DNA from: Poriferisocius sp965200775
Lineage (GTDB): Bacteria > Actinomycetota > Acidimicrobiia > Acidimicrobiales > Bin134
DNA length: 64,000 nt
NCBI GenBank assembly: GCA_965200775.1
Contig: OZ241383.1
Location: 1,364,001-1,428,000 of the forward strand
Direction: 5' to 3'
The position numbers and the translations under genes were made by a program. The first letter of the stretch is position 1. Each line of letters begins with the position of its first letter. Below the pieces are notes generated by a model. It did no database searches. It had not been told where the DNA came from and worked only from the letters and a program-made list of their open reading frames with translations. Positions 9,335 through 17,783 of the stretch are shown here, piece after piece.

Positions 9335-9417
9335 CTAACCAGTTACGACCGGGCGGTCGCCACCGGGGTAGGGAGCGGTGCCGTAGAACCCGAACACCCC
9401 CTTCACCCCGCCGGCGG
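9335..9417 (-). pseudogene. Internally deleted remnant of an SDR gene
   Basis: On the reverse strand this reads GVKGVFGFYGTAPYPGG and then DRPVVTG and stop. The first part matches codons of the intact SDR at 18193-19038 from its GVKGVFGFYGT block. The second matches that gene's last residues (TAPYPGG ... PVATG). About 275 bp are missing between them, and the join falls at the shared heptamer gtgccgt. The nucleotide match is close on both sides: 9377-9417 to the 18515-18557 region, and 9335-9383 to 18193-18242. It is an unmistakable relic of a second copy, located at the left edge of the accessory island. Confidence 0.8.
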
Positions 9418-9449
9418 CGGTCGCCGGTCCCGGTTCAGCGGGTGGGGTG

Positions 9450-9662
9450 CTAGAAGGTGTCGATGGGGGCTGAGTGGAGGCGGTCGCCTAGCAAGACGCC
9501 GGAGTCGGTGGTGTGGAATTGCAGGCCGGCGCGAAAGGCGCCCGGGTCGTAGTCGTCCGGCAACCGCTTGACGCACCGCTGTTCGCTGACAAGCTGCGCT
9601 ACAAGATGATCCCCAAGTACGGTCTCGCGTTGAACGGTATCTGCGGAGCGGGTTTTGGTCAT
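9450..9662 (-). CDS. Short HsdR-N-like ORF coupled to the Mrr-type nuclease
   Basis: A 70-aa frame whose ATG overlaps the stop of the upstream nuclease gene (ATGA). The segment HLVAQLVSEQRCVKRLP followed by DDYDPGAF resembles the N-terminus of type I restriction R subunits, where a conserved YD follows a hydrophobic helix and a basic stretch. A full R subunit would run about 1000 residues, so if the likeness is real this is a truncated start, probably cut when the island edge formed. No catalytic motif is present. It could instead be an unrelated small protein. Confidence 0.4.
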   Translation of the reverse strand: MTKTRSADTVQRETVLGDHLVAQLVSEQRCVKRLPDDYDPGAFRAGLQFHTTDSGVLLGDRLHSAPIDTF

Positions 9663-10702
9663 GCGTCGCCCCCCGATATCGGCGCCCAGATTTGCTTCAG
9701 CGGGAGCTTTGCGCGCGTCTCGTCCGACAATTCGCCATAGGCCCGGAACAGGGCCTTGAGAAGATCGGGCATCTGCCAGAGGCGCAGCTTGAAAAAATTG
9801 CTCCCCAGCTCCTTCTGTGCGGCTGTATTCACCCCGCCGATGCTGACGAGAAGACCGGTCTGCGCCTGCGTGTTGGAAACGGAGCCAATCAGCCTCATCA
9901 CCACGTCATGGTTGGCCGCACCGTCCCCGGATTTAACCTGAACACATATGCGGTCCTCGCCAAGCCCAAGCGTTCCGTCAGCGGCAAGGATGTCCACGCC
10001 ACCGTCCGGACAAGGCGGTGACACCTTGGTCGTATACCCTTCGATGCGCAGTATCTCGGCGACTAGGTCGGCCAGCGCATGCCCGGCAAACTCGGACTTG
10101 ATGAGAGAAACGATCTGCTGGTTCGCGATGTCCTCGATATCGGTCGCGTAGTCTCCATCCTCCGCGTCGTCCTCGGCAGATTCTCCGGGTGCGACACCTT
10201 GTTTGCCCAGAAGCGCACCAGGGTCACTGCCGGTTTCCAGTACTGCACGCACGCGATCAAGCGCCGAATTGCGCTTGATCGCGCAGATGGTCATGAATGC
10301 GCCGAAGGAGTGGCGCAGGTCCTGCTTGAAACTGTCGCGGGGAACGGATTCCTCTTTCCACGCAACAGTACGCGAATGCTTGCACGGATCATTTGGATCG
10401 AAAACGTAGTTGCCTGTGACTTCGCCGATGGCGACGCCATTGGTGACCTTGCGCGGCATAACCACTAGGTCGCCTTTCTGGATCGTGTTTACGAACCGGG
10501 TGAGTTGGGCGGCAAAATTGCGAAGCGTGTTTAGCCCTGCGTCGGGCATCACCTCTTGCAGATGCGCCAAGATCGCGTCCCGGTCCTTCATCTGGCTCAG
10601 GTCGCCTACGTCAAGGAAGCCCGGAAGGAGCTTGTTTTGTTCAATCGCAGCAAGTTCGCGTTCGCCCTGTTTCCCTGCACGCACCATCCACAACATTGTC
10701 AT
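9659..10702 (-). CDS. Mrr-like restriction endonuclease
   Basis: A 347-aa protein. The C-terminal third has a PD-(D/E)XK nuclease core of the Mrr type: LVAEILRIEGY, then GGVDILAADG and ICVQVKSGDG, giving the D-x(n)-QxK catalytic signature. SNTQAQTGLLVSIGG follows as the next strand-helix. The N-terminal part (WMVRAGKQGERE, then GDLVVMPRK and GEVTGNYVF) looks like a small substrate- or modified-base-recognition domain. Mrr relatives cut methylated or otherwise foreign DNA. Codon use is less GC-rich than the flanking metabolic genes, suggesting transfer. A short ORF follows with a four-base overlap. Confidence 0.78.
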   Translation of the reverse strand: MTMLWMVRAGKQGERELAAIEQNKLLPGFLDVGDLSQMKDRDAILAHLQEVMPDAGLNTLRNFAAQLTRFVNTIQKGDLVVMPRKVTNGVAIGEVTGNYVFDPNDPCKHSRTVAWKEESVPRDSFKQDLRHSFGAFMTICAIKRNSALDRVRAVLETGSDPGALLGKQGVAPGESAEDDAEDGDYATDIEDIANQQIVSLIKSEFAGHALADLVAEILRIEGYTTKVSPPCPDGGVDILAADGTLGLGEDRICVQVKSGDGAANHDVVMRLIGSVSNTQAQTGLLVSIGGVNTAAQKELGSNFFKLRLWQMPDLLKALFRAYGELSDETRAKLPLKQIWAPISGGDA

Positions 10703-10744
10703 GCCCGCGCCTCCACTTGATCGGTGCCGTGCGATGCGGCTAGT

Positions 10745-11817
10745 TGTATTCGGCTATTAGGTTGGTGACAGTCGGCTGATGGGTGGGTGTCCTCTGAGGG
10801 TGTGGTGCGGTCGGTGGTGGTTGTAGCGGTGGAGGAAGTCTGGCAAGGCTGCTGAGCGGGTGTCGTTGGTTTCGATGACTTGCCGGTAGGCCCATTCGGT
10901 TTGGAGGGTGCGGTTGAAGCGTTCGACTTTGCCGTTCTGCCAGGGGCAGTGGGGTCGGATGAATTTGTGGGTTGTGCCGATGCTGTCGATGAGCTCGCCC
11001 AGGCGGGTGGTGTGCTTGTAGCTCCAGTGGTTGTCGGTCATCACCTGCTCGATCGTGATGCCGTGGCTGGCGAAGAACTCGATGGCGCGCTCGAAGAACT
11101 CGGCGCAGGTCTCGCCCTTTTCGTCGTCGTGGATCTCGGAGTACGCGAGGCGGCTGTGGTCATCGACGATCGAGTGGATGTAGTCGTAGCCGATCTTGGT
11201 CTTCTTGCGTTCGCTTGTTGAGCCCATCTGTCGGCCGTGGGCTTTCCAGCCACCACCGGGTGGGATCCGGCCGAGCTTCTTGAGGTCCATATGGACGAGT
11301 TCGCCGGGCCGGTCGCGTTCGTAGCGGATCGTGGTTGTCTTCGAGGCCCGGATCACCTCGCCGGTCATTGGGTCGCAGTCGTGCAACCGTGGGACTCCGT
11401 TGCGTCGCGAGATCCGGCTGATGGTTCGCGCCGGCACCCCGACTTCGTAGGTGAGCTGATCGGGGCCGGTCCGGTGCTCGCGTCGAGCGGCAAGCACCTT
11501 CTCCTCGACGTCAGGGGGAGTCTGGTTGGGGCACCGATGCGGTCGCCAAGAACGGTCCTCGAGGCCTTCGTCGCCGGCCTCGTTGAATCGGTTGATCCAG
11601 CGATGAGCGCACTGGCGCGAAACACCCATTGCCTTCGCGACATGAGCGACGGGCTGGCCTGCTTGGACGCGTTCAACAATCAACCAACGGGCGAACGGCG
11701 TGAGTCCAGCGTTACGGTAAGACATGAGGACCTCTTGGTGAGTGGAGACAGCAATCCCCACATCACTCAGAAGATCCTCATCACGTCAAACCGTCACCAA
11801 CATCCCGGCCGAGTACA
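10745..11817 (-). mobile_element. IS481-family insertion sequence
   Basis: A complete element of about 1.07 kb. The left end reads tgtattcggc and, about ten bases further in, gttggtgac. The right end, read inward on the other strand, is tgtactcggc with gttggtgac at the same distance, so the terminal inverted repeats are imperfect over about 33 bp. The flanks gctagt and cctagt suggest a target duplication of about five bases (ctagt). It holds one transposase gene on the minus strand. It lies between the Mrr-like gene and a broken DrmB-like gene. Confidence 0.8.
10757..11725 (-). CDS. IS481-family transposase
   Basis: An intact 322-aa transposase. An N-terminal helix-turn-helix (VAHVAKAMGVSRQCAHRWINRF) is followed by a linker with the charged block GLEDRSWRPH and an RNase-H-like DDE catalytic domain. 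That domain contains VHMDLKKLGRIP, IVDDHSRLAY, VMTDNHWSY and CPWQNGKVERFNRTLQ, with the final Glu. The frame is open to 11761, but MSYRNAGLTPFARW at 11725 is the usual IS481 start. Because the frame is uninterrupted the element may still be active. Confidence 0.88.
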   Translation of the reverse strand: MSYRNAGLTPFARWLIVERVQAGQPVAHVAKAMGVSRQCAHRWINRFNEAGDEGLEDRSWRPHRCPNQTPPDVEEKVLAARREHRTGPDQLTYEVGVPARTISRISRRNGVPRLHDCDPMTGEVIRASKTTTIRYERDRPGELVHMDLKKLGRIPPGGGWKAHGRQMGSTSERKKTKIGYDYIHSIVDDHSRLAYSEIHDDEKGETCAEFFERAIEFFASHGITIEQVMTDNHWSYKHTTRLGELIDSIGTTHKFIRPHCPWQNGKVERFNRTLQTEWAYRQVIETNDTRSAALPDFLHRYNHHRPHHTLRGHPPISRLSPT

Positions 11818-11844
11818 CCTAGTTCTTCCTCAGTCTTATCCAGC

Positions 11845-12075
11845 CGCCGGTCGGTCTGGCCACTTTTGCCCCAAGTCGACGACCTGGACTGGGTCGGGTT
11901 CATGCACCAGGACACCGAGCGGTGCGAACGGCCGCTGTGGCTCGAGGAGAATGGAACGACGGGCGACCTCTCCGGTCTCGCCGTGCGCTGCGAGCACCGG
12001 CGGGCGCATCCAATGCTGGGGCAACGACTTCTCCGGGGACGTGTCGGGCGCTACGAGCGGCTGAAGCTGCCCGGG
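11845..12075 (+). pseudogene. Fragment of a DrmB/DUF1998-like gene (zinc-ribbon part)
   Basis: The plus strand reads GHFCP, then in a shifted frame VDDLDWVGFMHQD, RCERPLWLEENGTTGD and LSGLAVRCEHRRAHPM. This follows the layout of the zinc-ribbon region of DrmB-type proteins: a CPxGH-like start, an L-D-E/D-W/F block, a spaced Cys, then a V-x-C with CGAxRxM-like follow-up. The intact drmB at 57271 has LTCANGHLDEFPY and ITCSACGASRGM at the equivalent places. There is no start and no C-terminal half, and at least one indel. The likeness is by eye; the identification is moderately supported. Confidence 0.45.
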
Positions 12076-12376
12076 CCGGGCATCGGCTGCTGTTTTGCGC
12101 CTGTTTGCCAACCCGGAGCATCGACCAGGGGCAGGCCGCTGCTGACAACGGCCCCGTCCGCACCAGCATGCGGGGATCGCCGTCGGCCGAGGCGCGCGTG
12201 TGCGCGTCGTCCATGGAGACGTAGCGGCTGCCTAGCTGCGATGCGATTGCCCGCGCCAGGGTCGTCTTGCCGCACTGCGGCGCTCCCTGCAGCACCCACG
12301 CCCACCCCATCGCATCGCGAATGTGCGCCTGCTGGTGCCTGACAACACTACGCCGAGGCACTTCCCGAGCGTTCAC
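12055..12376 (-). pseudogene. Frameshifted fragment of a DUF4143-type AAA ATPase
   Basis: The reverse strand has a clear Walker A motif, VLQGAPQCGKTTLARAIA, followed by YVSMDDAHTRASADGDPRML. This is the usual spacing in DUF4143 ATPases, where a DDP/DD block and an ADP-F/L block follow the P-loop. After DPRML the match moves to another frame (SSGLPLVDAP, then PMPGPGSFS, like the IDE and RPGRFLLTGS blocks). It stops there, against the oppositely oriented DrmB-like fragment. The ATPase core and DNA-binding C-terminus are missing, so it is a dead relic. Confidence 0.5.
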
Positions 12377-12677
12377 GCAACCGCTCTAGCCCGGCCAACG
12401 CCACTTCTGCCACAGAGTTAGTCCTACTTCTGCAAGCCCTCTTCCCTACTTCTGCCACACCACTAGCCATACATCCGCATTCCCCCCAAGCGTGACGACT
12501 AGCCGAGCGTGGGCGGGTCCGGTGGCGGGGAAGCGTGTCACACCTTCCATTAGTTTGTGAGCTAGGCACAGGCCGAACGTCCTAAGACCGCTGCCGCTAG
12601 TTCTTGTCGCTGGTGTCGTAAGGTTGTGGGGCTACTAGGCAGTCCGTGGACACAGACGGAGGAGGCAACGAGCAGCG
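12377..12677. other. Non-coding stretch with three spaced ACTTCTGC repeats
   Basis: No credible gene is seen in these 300 bases. The octamer acttctgc occurs at 12403, 12426 and 12448, spaced 23 and 22 bases (about two helical turns), each in a similar ctacttctgccac-like context. They lie upstream of the broken ATPase gene on the minus strand and of the PP-loop gene on the plus strand. They may be operator sites of a lost regulator or repeat relics. Confidence 0.4.
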
Positions 12678-14004
12678 ATGTCGGCAGGCGTGGGCACTAT
12701 GGACGCTTCTGGCACCCCGGTTTCTGTCGCCTCCCGCCGGGTCGCCCGGCTGGGCAAGATTCGGTACCGCCACCCGAGCCACACCGACTTGCCACACGTC
12801 GTCAGCTTCTCTGGTGGGCGCTCGTCGGCGGCGTTGGCGTTCATGGCAGCCGAGGAGGGGCTCCTGCAACCTGAGCGCGGCGACGTTGTGCTGTTCGCTA
12901 ACACCTCTGCTGAGCATCCCGGCACCTACGAGTTCGCAGCGGAGTGCAAGCGACGACTGGAGGGCACCTACGGCCTGCCGGTGCTTTGGTTCGAGTTCAC
13001 GACGGTCGAGGACGCCTGGCGTGGCGAGTACTGGCGCAAGTTGAGCTACAGGTTGGTCAAGCCCGTGCGGATCGAGGACGCCCCCGACGGGTATCGCTCG
13101 AGCGGGGAACTCTTCGAGGACTTGGTGAGCCTCCAGGGCATGCTCCCCAATGTTCACAGCCGGACGTGTACCGCCAAGCTGAAGCTCTATCCCTCGCACC
13201 TCCTACTTTCGGAGTGGCTCGGCCGAACGGACGGCCCTGCTCACGCTGGTCACCACTGGTCTGAATTCGCCGGGGGGGGGGGGGGGGTGCCTCGTCAGCC
13301 CCGAGCGTGTCGCGGACCGGTACGCTCAGACAGGCGGAACAGCATCTCGCGAGTCCGTCCTACGAAGGGCTGAGCACCTAAACACACGTCCGCCTTCGAG
13401 GTCGCGCCAGACCTGGGCTGACTTCACCTCGGTGCCGGTCCGAGTTGCGCGCCACAACGCTCTGCCTGCACCGATGCGAGGCCCCGACGCGGCGCAGCAT
13501 GTGCGCCTCCTGGGGTTGCGAGCCGACGAGGCAAGGAGGGTTGATCGAGTGTTGAGCCGCTCGCTGTTCGCCGAGGACGCTACGAAACCGCGGTGCAGCG
13601 TCCGCACTCAACCCCCTGGCGAGCGGCCGTATTTCCCGCTTCACCACGCTGGCCTGACCTCGGACGACGTCAGCGGCTACTGGTCACGACAGCCCTTCGA
13701 CCTGAGCATCCCGAGCGAGGCGGGCAACTGCGTCTTCTGCTTCATGAAGGGCACCCGCCAGTTAGCGCAGCTAGGCGCCGCAAGCGATCCGCGTCGACGT
13801 GCCGACACACCGTCTGACATCAGCTGGTGGGCCGAGTTCGAGGACCGGCATGCACGTTTGACGCCGAGGCGCGGGGGAGAGGGGCTGTCGCGCTTCGGTT
13901 TCTTCGGCGTCAACTCGATGCGATTTGCCGAGATTACGAACTGCAGCGAACCACGAGGAGACAGATATGCGACAGGAACCCCGGCCTGTGACTGCACGGA
14001 CTGA
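12678..14004 (+). CDS. PP-loop / PAPS-reductase-like protein, split by a poly-G frameshift
   Basis: Two frames make one family-like protein of about 441 aa. The first (12678-13373) has the PP-loop SFSGGRSSAALAFMA near residue 43, VLFANTSAEHPGTYEF, and SRTCTAKLKLYP. The second, open from the poly-G tract to 14004, has LLGLRADEARRV, YFPLHHAGLTSDDVSGYW and GNCVFCFMKG. This order is typical of phosphoadenosine-phosphosulfate-reductase-like proteins found on phages and mobile DNA. They activate a substrate with ATP and have Cys residues for an Fe-S cluster or sulfur transfer. The frame changes at 16 consecutive G (13272-13287); 15 or 18 G would read through. It is the first gene of the operon with the GHKL ATPase. 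Confidence 0.75.
13272..13287 (+). repeat. Poly-G tract of 16 inside the PP-loop gene
   Basis: Sixteen consecutive G interrupt the reading frame of the PP-loop gene. Upstream coding uses the frame of 12678, downstream coding the +1-shifted frame; deletion of one G (or gain of two) joins them through a run of Gly codons. Such long homopolymers are classic slippage sites. It is either a phase-variation switch or an assembly miscount. Confidence 0.85.
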
Positions 14005-14007
14005 GCC

Positions 14008-16041
14008 ATGAGCACCAGCGATCTAGCGAGCAAAGCCGGAGAGGAGGTGCAGCAGGAGGCTGACCTCTACTTCGCGCCCACTCACGCACCGCAAGGTTTC
14101 ACGAACTTCGCGATGTCGCACTTCGACGGCGGTGCCGAGCCTGTGATCCGCGAACTCCTGCAGAACAGCGTCGATGCCGCCGACAAGGTCAAGGCCGCCG
14201 ACAAGGTTGGCCGCAGGTGTGAGGTCGTTTTCGTCATCCGTGAGGTCGCCAAGGACCAACTTCCAGGCTGGGAAACGTACCTGCGAGTCTTCGAGACGGC
14301 AGTGGACGAGCGAGAGAACAAGCGTGTCGACCGCCCCGCAACGCATGACGAGCAGACCATCATCGATCGGATCCGAAACCTGCTAGACACGCCGACCATC
14401 CCACTGCTCATGTGCATCGACAACGGCACCGGGATCGGGCCGGAACGCATGCAGAGCCTTCTGACGAGCGGCAATAGCGACAAGGGCGAGGGTGGCGCTG
14501 GCTCCTTCGGCTTGGGCCATCACGCGGCGTTCTCAGCCTCAGACCTTCGATACGTTCTGTACGCCTCCCGCTATCGAGACTCTAGTGACGAACTCCGTTC
14601 GCTGGCGTCCGGTCATGCTGTCCTTGCTACTCATGAGCCCATGCCAGATGTCGGTCCCCAGATCATCGCAAGTGACGGGTACTGGGTTCTGAACGAGCAA
14701 CGAGAGACACTCTTCACAAGCAAAGGACTCACAAGCGAAGGACATCCTTACCCGACTGCCATTCCCGAGGTGTTCGACCAGGCCCTGAGCAATATGGACG
14801 ACTCGGGTCTTGCCGTCTGCGTCACTGGGTTTAATGACTTTCGCCGAGACGAGGACGACCCGACCGTAGTCGACTCGATTGCCTTCGTCGCCGCTTCGAA
14901 CTTCTGCGATGCGGTGTGGCGTGACAAATTGACAGTGCGCATATCCGACGAAGTATCAGGCGGTGGCATCTGTCTCGACAGGGAGAATCTGCGTCAAGTG
15001 CTGATGCCGCATAAGGACAAGAACAAGGGCAGAGCACCAAAGAAAGGCCAAATCGCCGGAGCGGACGCATATCGGGCATGTGTCACGCTGTGTGAAGGAA
15101 ACCTGATCGACACCAGCTTCGATGACGGCGTGCGAGTCATGATTCGCACCAACCTCGAGCACGGCGAACCAACACGGGTCCATGTCTTTCGCAAGGGAAT
15201 GTGGATCACCTCGCGGGGCAACGAACTCACTCCGGCGGCCTTCACCGACTACCTACCCTTCGATGCTGTGGTGTCGCTCCGGGATGGCGATCTCGAATCG
15301 CTCGTGCGAAACGCAGAGGGTATCGAGCATCGAGGCATTGACACCAAGAGGCTCGCTGTAAATGAGCGGAAGAAACTCCGAGAGCTCCTTAAGAAGTTGG
15401 CCAATGACATCCGAAATGCGGCGATACCGAAGCAGTACGACGAGGAGGTCGTGCTCGACGACTTCGCGCTCCTGCACGGTGAGGCCACCAGGCAGGTAGA
15501 GACTGTGACGTCGCGCAGATCCGGGGGCGGCGGGTCGCGGAGGGCCCCACAACCTCGGGAGGACGATCGAGGGAAGAAGCGCAAAGGCGCTTCGGTCCGC
15601 AAGTCGACGAAGGCACGTTCCGGGTCATCAGCCCGGTTCAGGTGGGCGCCCGTTCAGGGCAGCGACGATAGGAACGTGTCGGTTGTCATGATGCTCAACG
15701 ACGAGCAACTCGAAGGCAAGCGCTTGGGCTTGAGGCTGTCGGTTCCCAACGGCTCTGACGAGACCTGCGACTCTCCCCTGCCGACCCGGTTCCTCAACCT
15801 GCGATCAGTGACCTGCAACGACAAGGAATTGGCTAGAGCCTCTGGCTCGAATGGCGCTCAGGAACTCGTCGTGGAGCCTCCCGACGGTGAACGGTGTCTG
15901 CTGAAGTTCGCATTGGCGGGTTCAGTGCCAGATGCGCAGCTTGCTGAACTCGACATTGTGCGTCGAAACCCCACAGATGAGGGCTCCAGTGCAGCCGAGG
16001 TTGAGACTCCGGCTACTTCAAGCACAGAGCAGCCCGAGTAA
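14008..16041 (+). CDS. GHKL (Hsp90/MutL/MORC-like) ATPase
   Basis: A 677-aa protein with an N-terminal Bergerat ATP-binding fold. The N-box RELLQNSVDAAD is at about residues 48-59, the G1 box MCIDNGTGIG at 135-144, and the G2 box GSFGLGHHAAFSAS at about 165-178. The Asn that holds magnesium and both glycine motifs are intact. The central part resembles a ribosomal-S5-like transducer region. Near residue 500 is a basic, Arg/Lys/Ser/Gly-rich stretch, then a beta-rich C-terminal domain. GHKL ATPases of this kind work as ATP-driven clamps and occur in several anti-phage systems. It starts three bases after the PP-loop gene stop, so a shared mRNA is likely. Its exact role is unknown. Confidence 0.78.
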   Translation: MSTSDLASKAGEEVQQEADLYFAPTHAPQGFTNFAMSHFDGGAEPVIRELLQNSVDAADKVKAADKVGRRCEVVFVIREVAKDQLPGWETYLRVFETAVDERENKRVDRPATHDEQTIIDRIRNLLDTPTIPLLMCIDNGTGIGPERMQSLLTSGNSDKGEGGAGSFGLGHHAAFSASDLRYVLYASRYRDSSDELRSLASGHAVLATHEPMPDVGPQIIASDGYWVLNEQRETLFTSKGLTSEGHPYPTAIPEVFDQALSNMDDSGLAVCVTGFNDFRRDEDDPTVVDSIAFVAASNFCDAVWRDKLTVRISDEVSGGGICLDRENLRQVLMPHKDKNKGRAPKKGQIAGADAYRACVTLCEGNLIDTSFDDGVRVMIRTNLEHGEPTRVHVFRKGMWITSRGNELTPAAFTDYLPFDAVVSLRDGDLESLVRNAEGIEHRGIDTKRLAVNERKKLRELLKKLANDIRNAAIPKQYDEEVVLDDFALLHGEATRQVETVTSRRSGGGGSRRAPQPREDDRGKKRKGASVRKSTKARSGSSARFRWAPVQGSDDRNVSVVMMLNDEQLEGKRLGLRLSVPNGSDETCDSPLPTRFLNLRSVTCNDKELARASGSNGAQELVVEPPDGERCLLKFALAGSVPDAQLAELDIVRRNPTDEGSSAAEVETPATSSTEQPE

Positions 16042-16061
16042 ACCAGCAAGGAAGGCACAGC

Positions 16062-16862
16062 ATGAATCACGACCAGTATCCGCAGCTATGTGAGGACGAC
16101 TCTCGCCTTGATTGGAGCAACGCATCCTATAGGGTGAACATCAAGCGAACGGGCATAGAAGATCGAGTTGCAGTCAGGCACGAGCTGAATGGCGCTTCGA
16201 GCCTTGCAGACGCGGCCAGCAGGGACGAGGTCGCCTGGTTTACCGAAGTGAGGTGCCCCAGGCTGTTGTTCAGCAAATGCCACCCATCCTCGAGCGACGA
16301 CCAGACGGTGGAGTGGGAGCCGACAGACGTAGACGGGGAGCAGTCTTACCTGATCCCTGGCCTCGTCTCTCGGGGAGGTCACCTAGAAGGTGCTGGCGAG
16401 CTCGACAGTGAGATTTGGCCATCAGGAAAGGTGATCGAAGTTTCAAACGGTGCACTCTTGGCGCGAGGTGGTGTACGACGTCTTACCTCGCTTATGCAAT
16501 CGCTTCTCAAGTTTGTTGCAGATAAGGGCCTTGCTGACGGTACCATGAGCGTGGTCGAAGACACGACGGTCGACTCGCCGTGCTTCAAGGTAAGCATGGC
16601 TGAAGACATCTTCAGAGAACTCCGCGGTAATCGCGACAGACAGGTAGCGGCTCTCATTGGCGCGTTTGCTGTCATGTCCAAGCGTGAGTGTCGTCTGTAC
16701 CCGGGAAACGAGCTAGCGGAACACGCTGTGACGAAGGAGTTACGTAAGCTTCTGGTTGATCGAGGCCTCAAGGTCTGGGATGAGGATGATTTCGATCCTG
16801 TAGAAGCTGCAACAGACATGGAACAGTTTGTTGTTGCAGCAATAGTTGACGACGAAGAGTAA
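16062..16862 (+). CDS. Uncharacterised protein, third gene of the PP-loop/GHKL operon
   Basis: A 266-aa protein that I do not recognise. It has no signal peptide or membrane helix and is acidic, ending VAAIVDDEE. The N-terminal half looks beta-rich (YRVNIKRTG, then VEWEPTDVDGEQSYLIPGL). The C-terminal half looks helical, with RQVAALIGAFAVMSKRECRLYPG and EHAVTKELRKLLVDRGLKVWDEDD. It begins 20 bases after the ATPase stop with ATG preceded by AGGAAGG, and the next gene follows after six bases. Its conserved company suggests a subunit or adaptor of the same system. GC is clearly lower than in the flanking chromosome. Confidence 0.6.
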   Translation: MNHDQYPQLCEDDSRLDWSNASYRVNIKRTGIEDRVAVRHELNGASSLADAASRDEVAWFTEVRCPRLLFSKCHPSSSDDQTVEWEPTDVDGEQSYLIPGLVSRGGHLEGAGELDSEIWPSGKVIEVSNGALLARGGVRRLTSLMQSLLKFVADKGLADGTMSVVEDTTVDSPCFKVSMAEDIFRELRGNRDRQVAALIGAFAVMSKRECRLYPGNELAEHAVTKELRKLLVDRGLKVWDEDDFDPVEAATDMEQFVVAAIVDDEE

Positions 16863-16868
16863 AGACAA

Positions 16869-17783
16869 ATGGTTACCCTGAGCGAACTAGAGGCTAAGGT
16901 CACTTCGGATAAATTTCGGGAGTGGCAAGCATCGATGATCTTCCAACCAAAGCTGTATGGGGCCAATAGTGCGAGTGCAGAGGAGGAGCGGCAGCGAGCT
17001 CAATCGAATCAGGAGCGACTCGAAAGCGCGATTTCTAGAGGCGCGGATGATGTTCGCGCCTTCATCTGCGAGGAACTTGAGATCGTCAACTCGACCGCGA
17101 TTCTCTCGAGACTTCCTGGACTACCCAAGCCGCTCACCGAGGCTGAGATGAAGGGACCTACACTAAAGGTGGATCAAGAAGTCTCGCAGGCCTTGGACAC
17201 TTGGGGCATCTCACCTCGGTTGGCTGCGGAGTCGTCGTTCTGGATGCTCTGTCACGCTCGCTGGATCGGTGACGACAGATTTCCCGATGGAGTTGCAAAA
17301 GTGTTCACCGAGAGCAGCAAGGCTGCTGATGACCTGGAGGCGCAGACCAGGAACTTCTTGCGTCGCACTGCTGGTCTCCACGGTATTCGTGGCAACACAT
17401 CCGTCATGACCGACTGCATCCTCTCAGGTTGCTGGTGGCGTACTCGCATAGCCAATGAGATCACCAAAACTGCCAGCCGCGAAGGCGCATCGCTGTCGTT
17501 TGAGGTAGTACATCATGCTCTGCAGCCGAGGACGGTGTGGGAGGAATTTGTCCTGCATTCCATCAAGAGACTCGCAGTGCTGAACGCTCCTAAAGCGCGA
17601 GCGGCAGTCGTGTGCGCATACGTCGAGCACACCAACAGCAAGGGCACCCACTCCAAGGTTGCGCTCGCGTCTGCAATGCAGGCTGTTGCGCAACTCGGGC
17701 ATCACTACGTGTTGGACCTCACCGACTGGTCGCGTCTGGTGGACACCGCCAGCGAGGCGCTTGCGCAGCCGCGTGGCGACTAG
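16869..17783 (+). CDS. Uncharacterised protein (DUF6339-like), last gene of the operon
   Basis: A 304-aa soluble protein. The block FRREGLHGIRGN-like region (here LRRTAGLHGIRGN), then SVMTDCILSGCWWRTRIAN, suggests the DUF6339 family, whose members share a basic R-R/G stretch before a WW/WR helix. I rate that only as a resemblance. The N-terminal 90 residues are helical, with QSNQERLESAISRGADDVRAF. No nuclease, kinase or protease motif was found. It closes the four-gene operon. Its 3' end overlaps the antisense tail of the small membrane-protein frame on the other strand. Confidence 0.6.
   Translation: MVTLSELEAKVTSDKFREWQASMIFQPKLYGANSASAEEERQRAQSNQERLESAISRGADDVRAFICEELEIVNSTAILSRLPGLPKPLTEAEMKGPTLKVDQEVSQALDTWGISPRLAAESSFWMLCHARWIGDDRFPDGVAKVFTESSKAADDLEAQTRNFLRRTAGLHGIRGNTSVMTDCILSGCWWRTRIANEITKTASREGASLSFEVVHHALQPRTVWEEFVLHSIKRLAVLNAPKARAAVVCAYVEHTNSKGTHSKVALASAMQAVAQLGHHYVLDLTDWSRLVDTASEALAQPRGD

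Noticed and set aside
12678..14004. Identification of the PP-loop gene as dndC (phosphorothioation)
   Set aside because: It has the general PAPS-reductase layout, but no dndB, dndD or dndE homologue is adjacent, and its GNCVFCFMKG region is closer to phage-type relatives.
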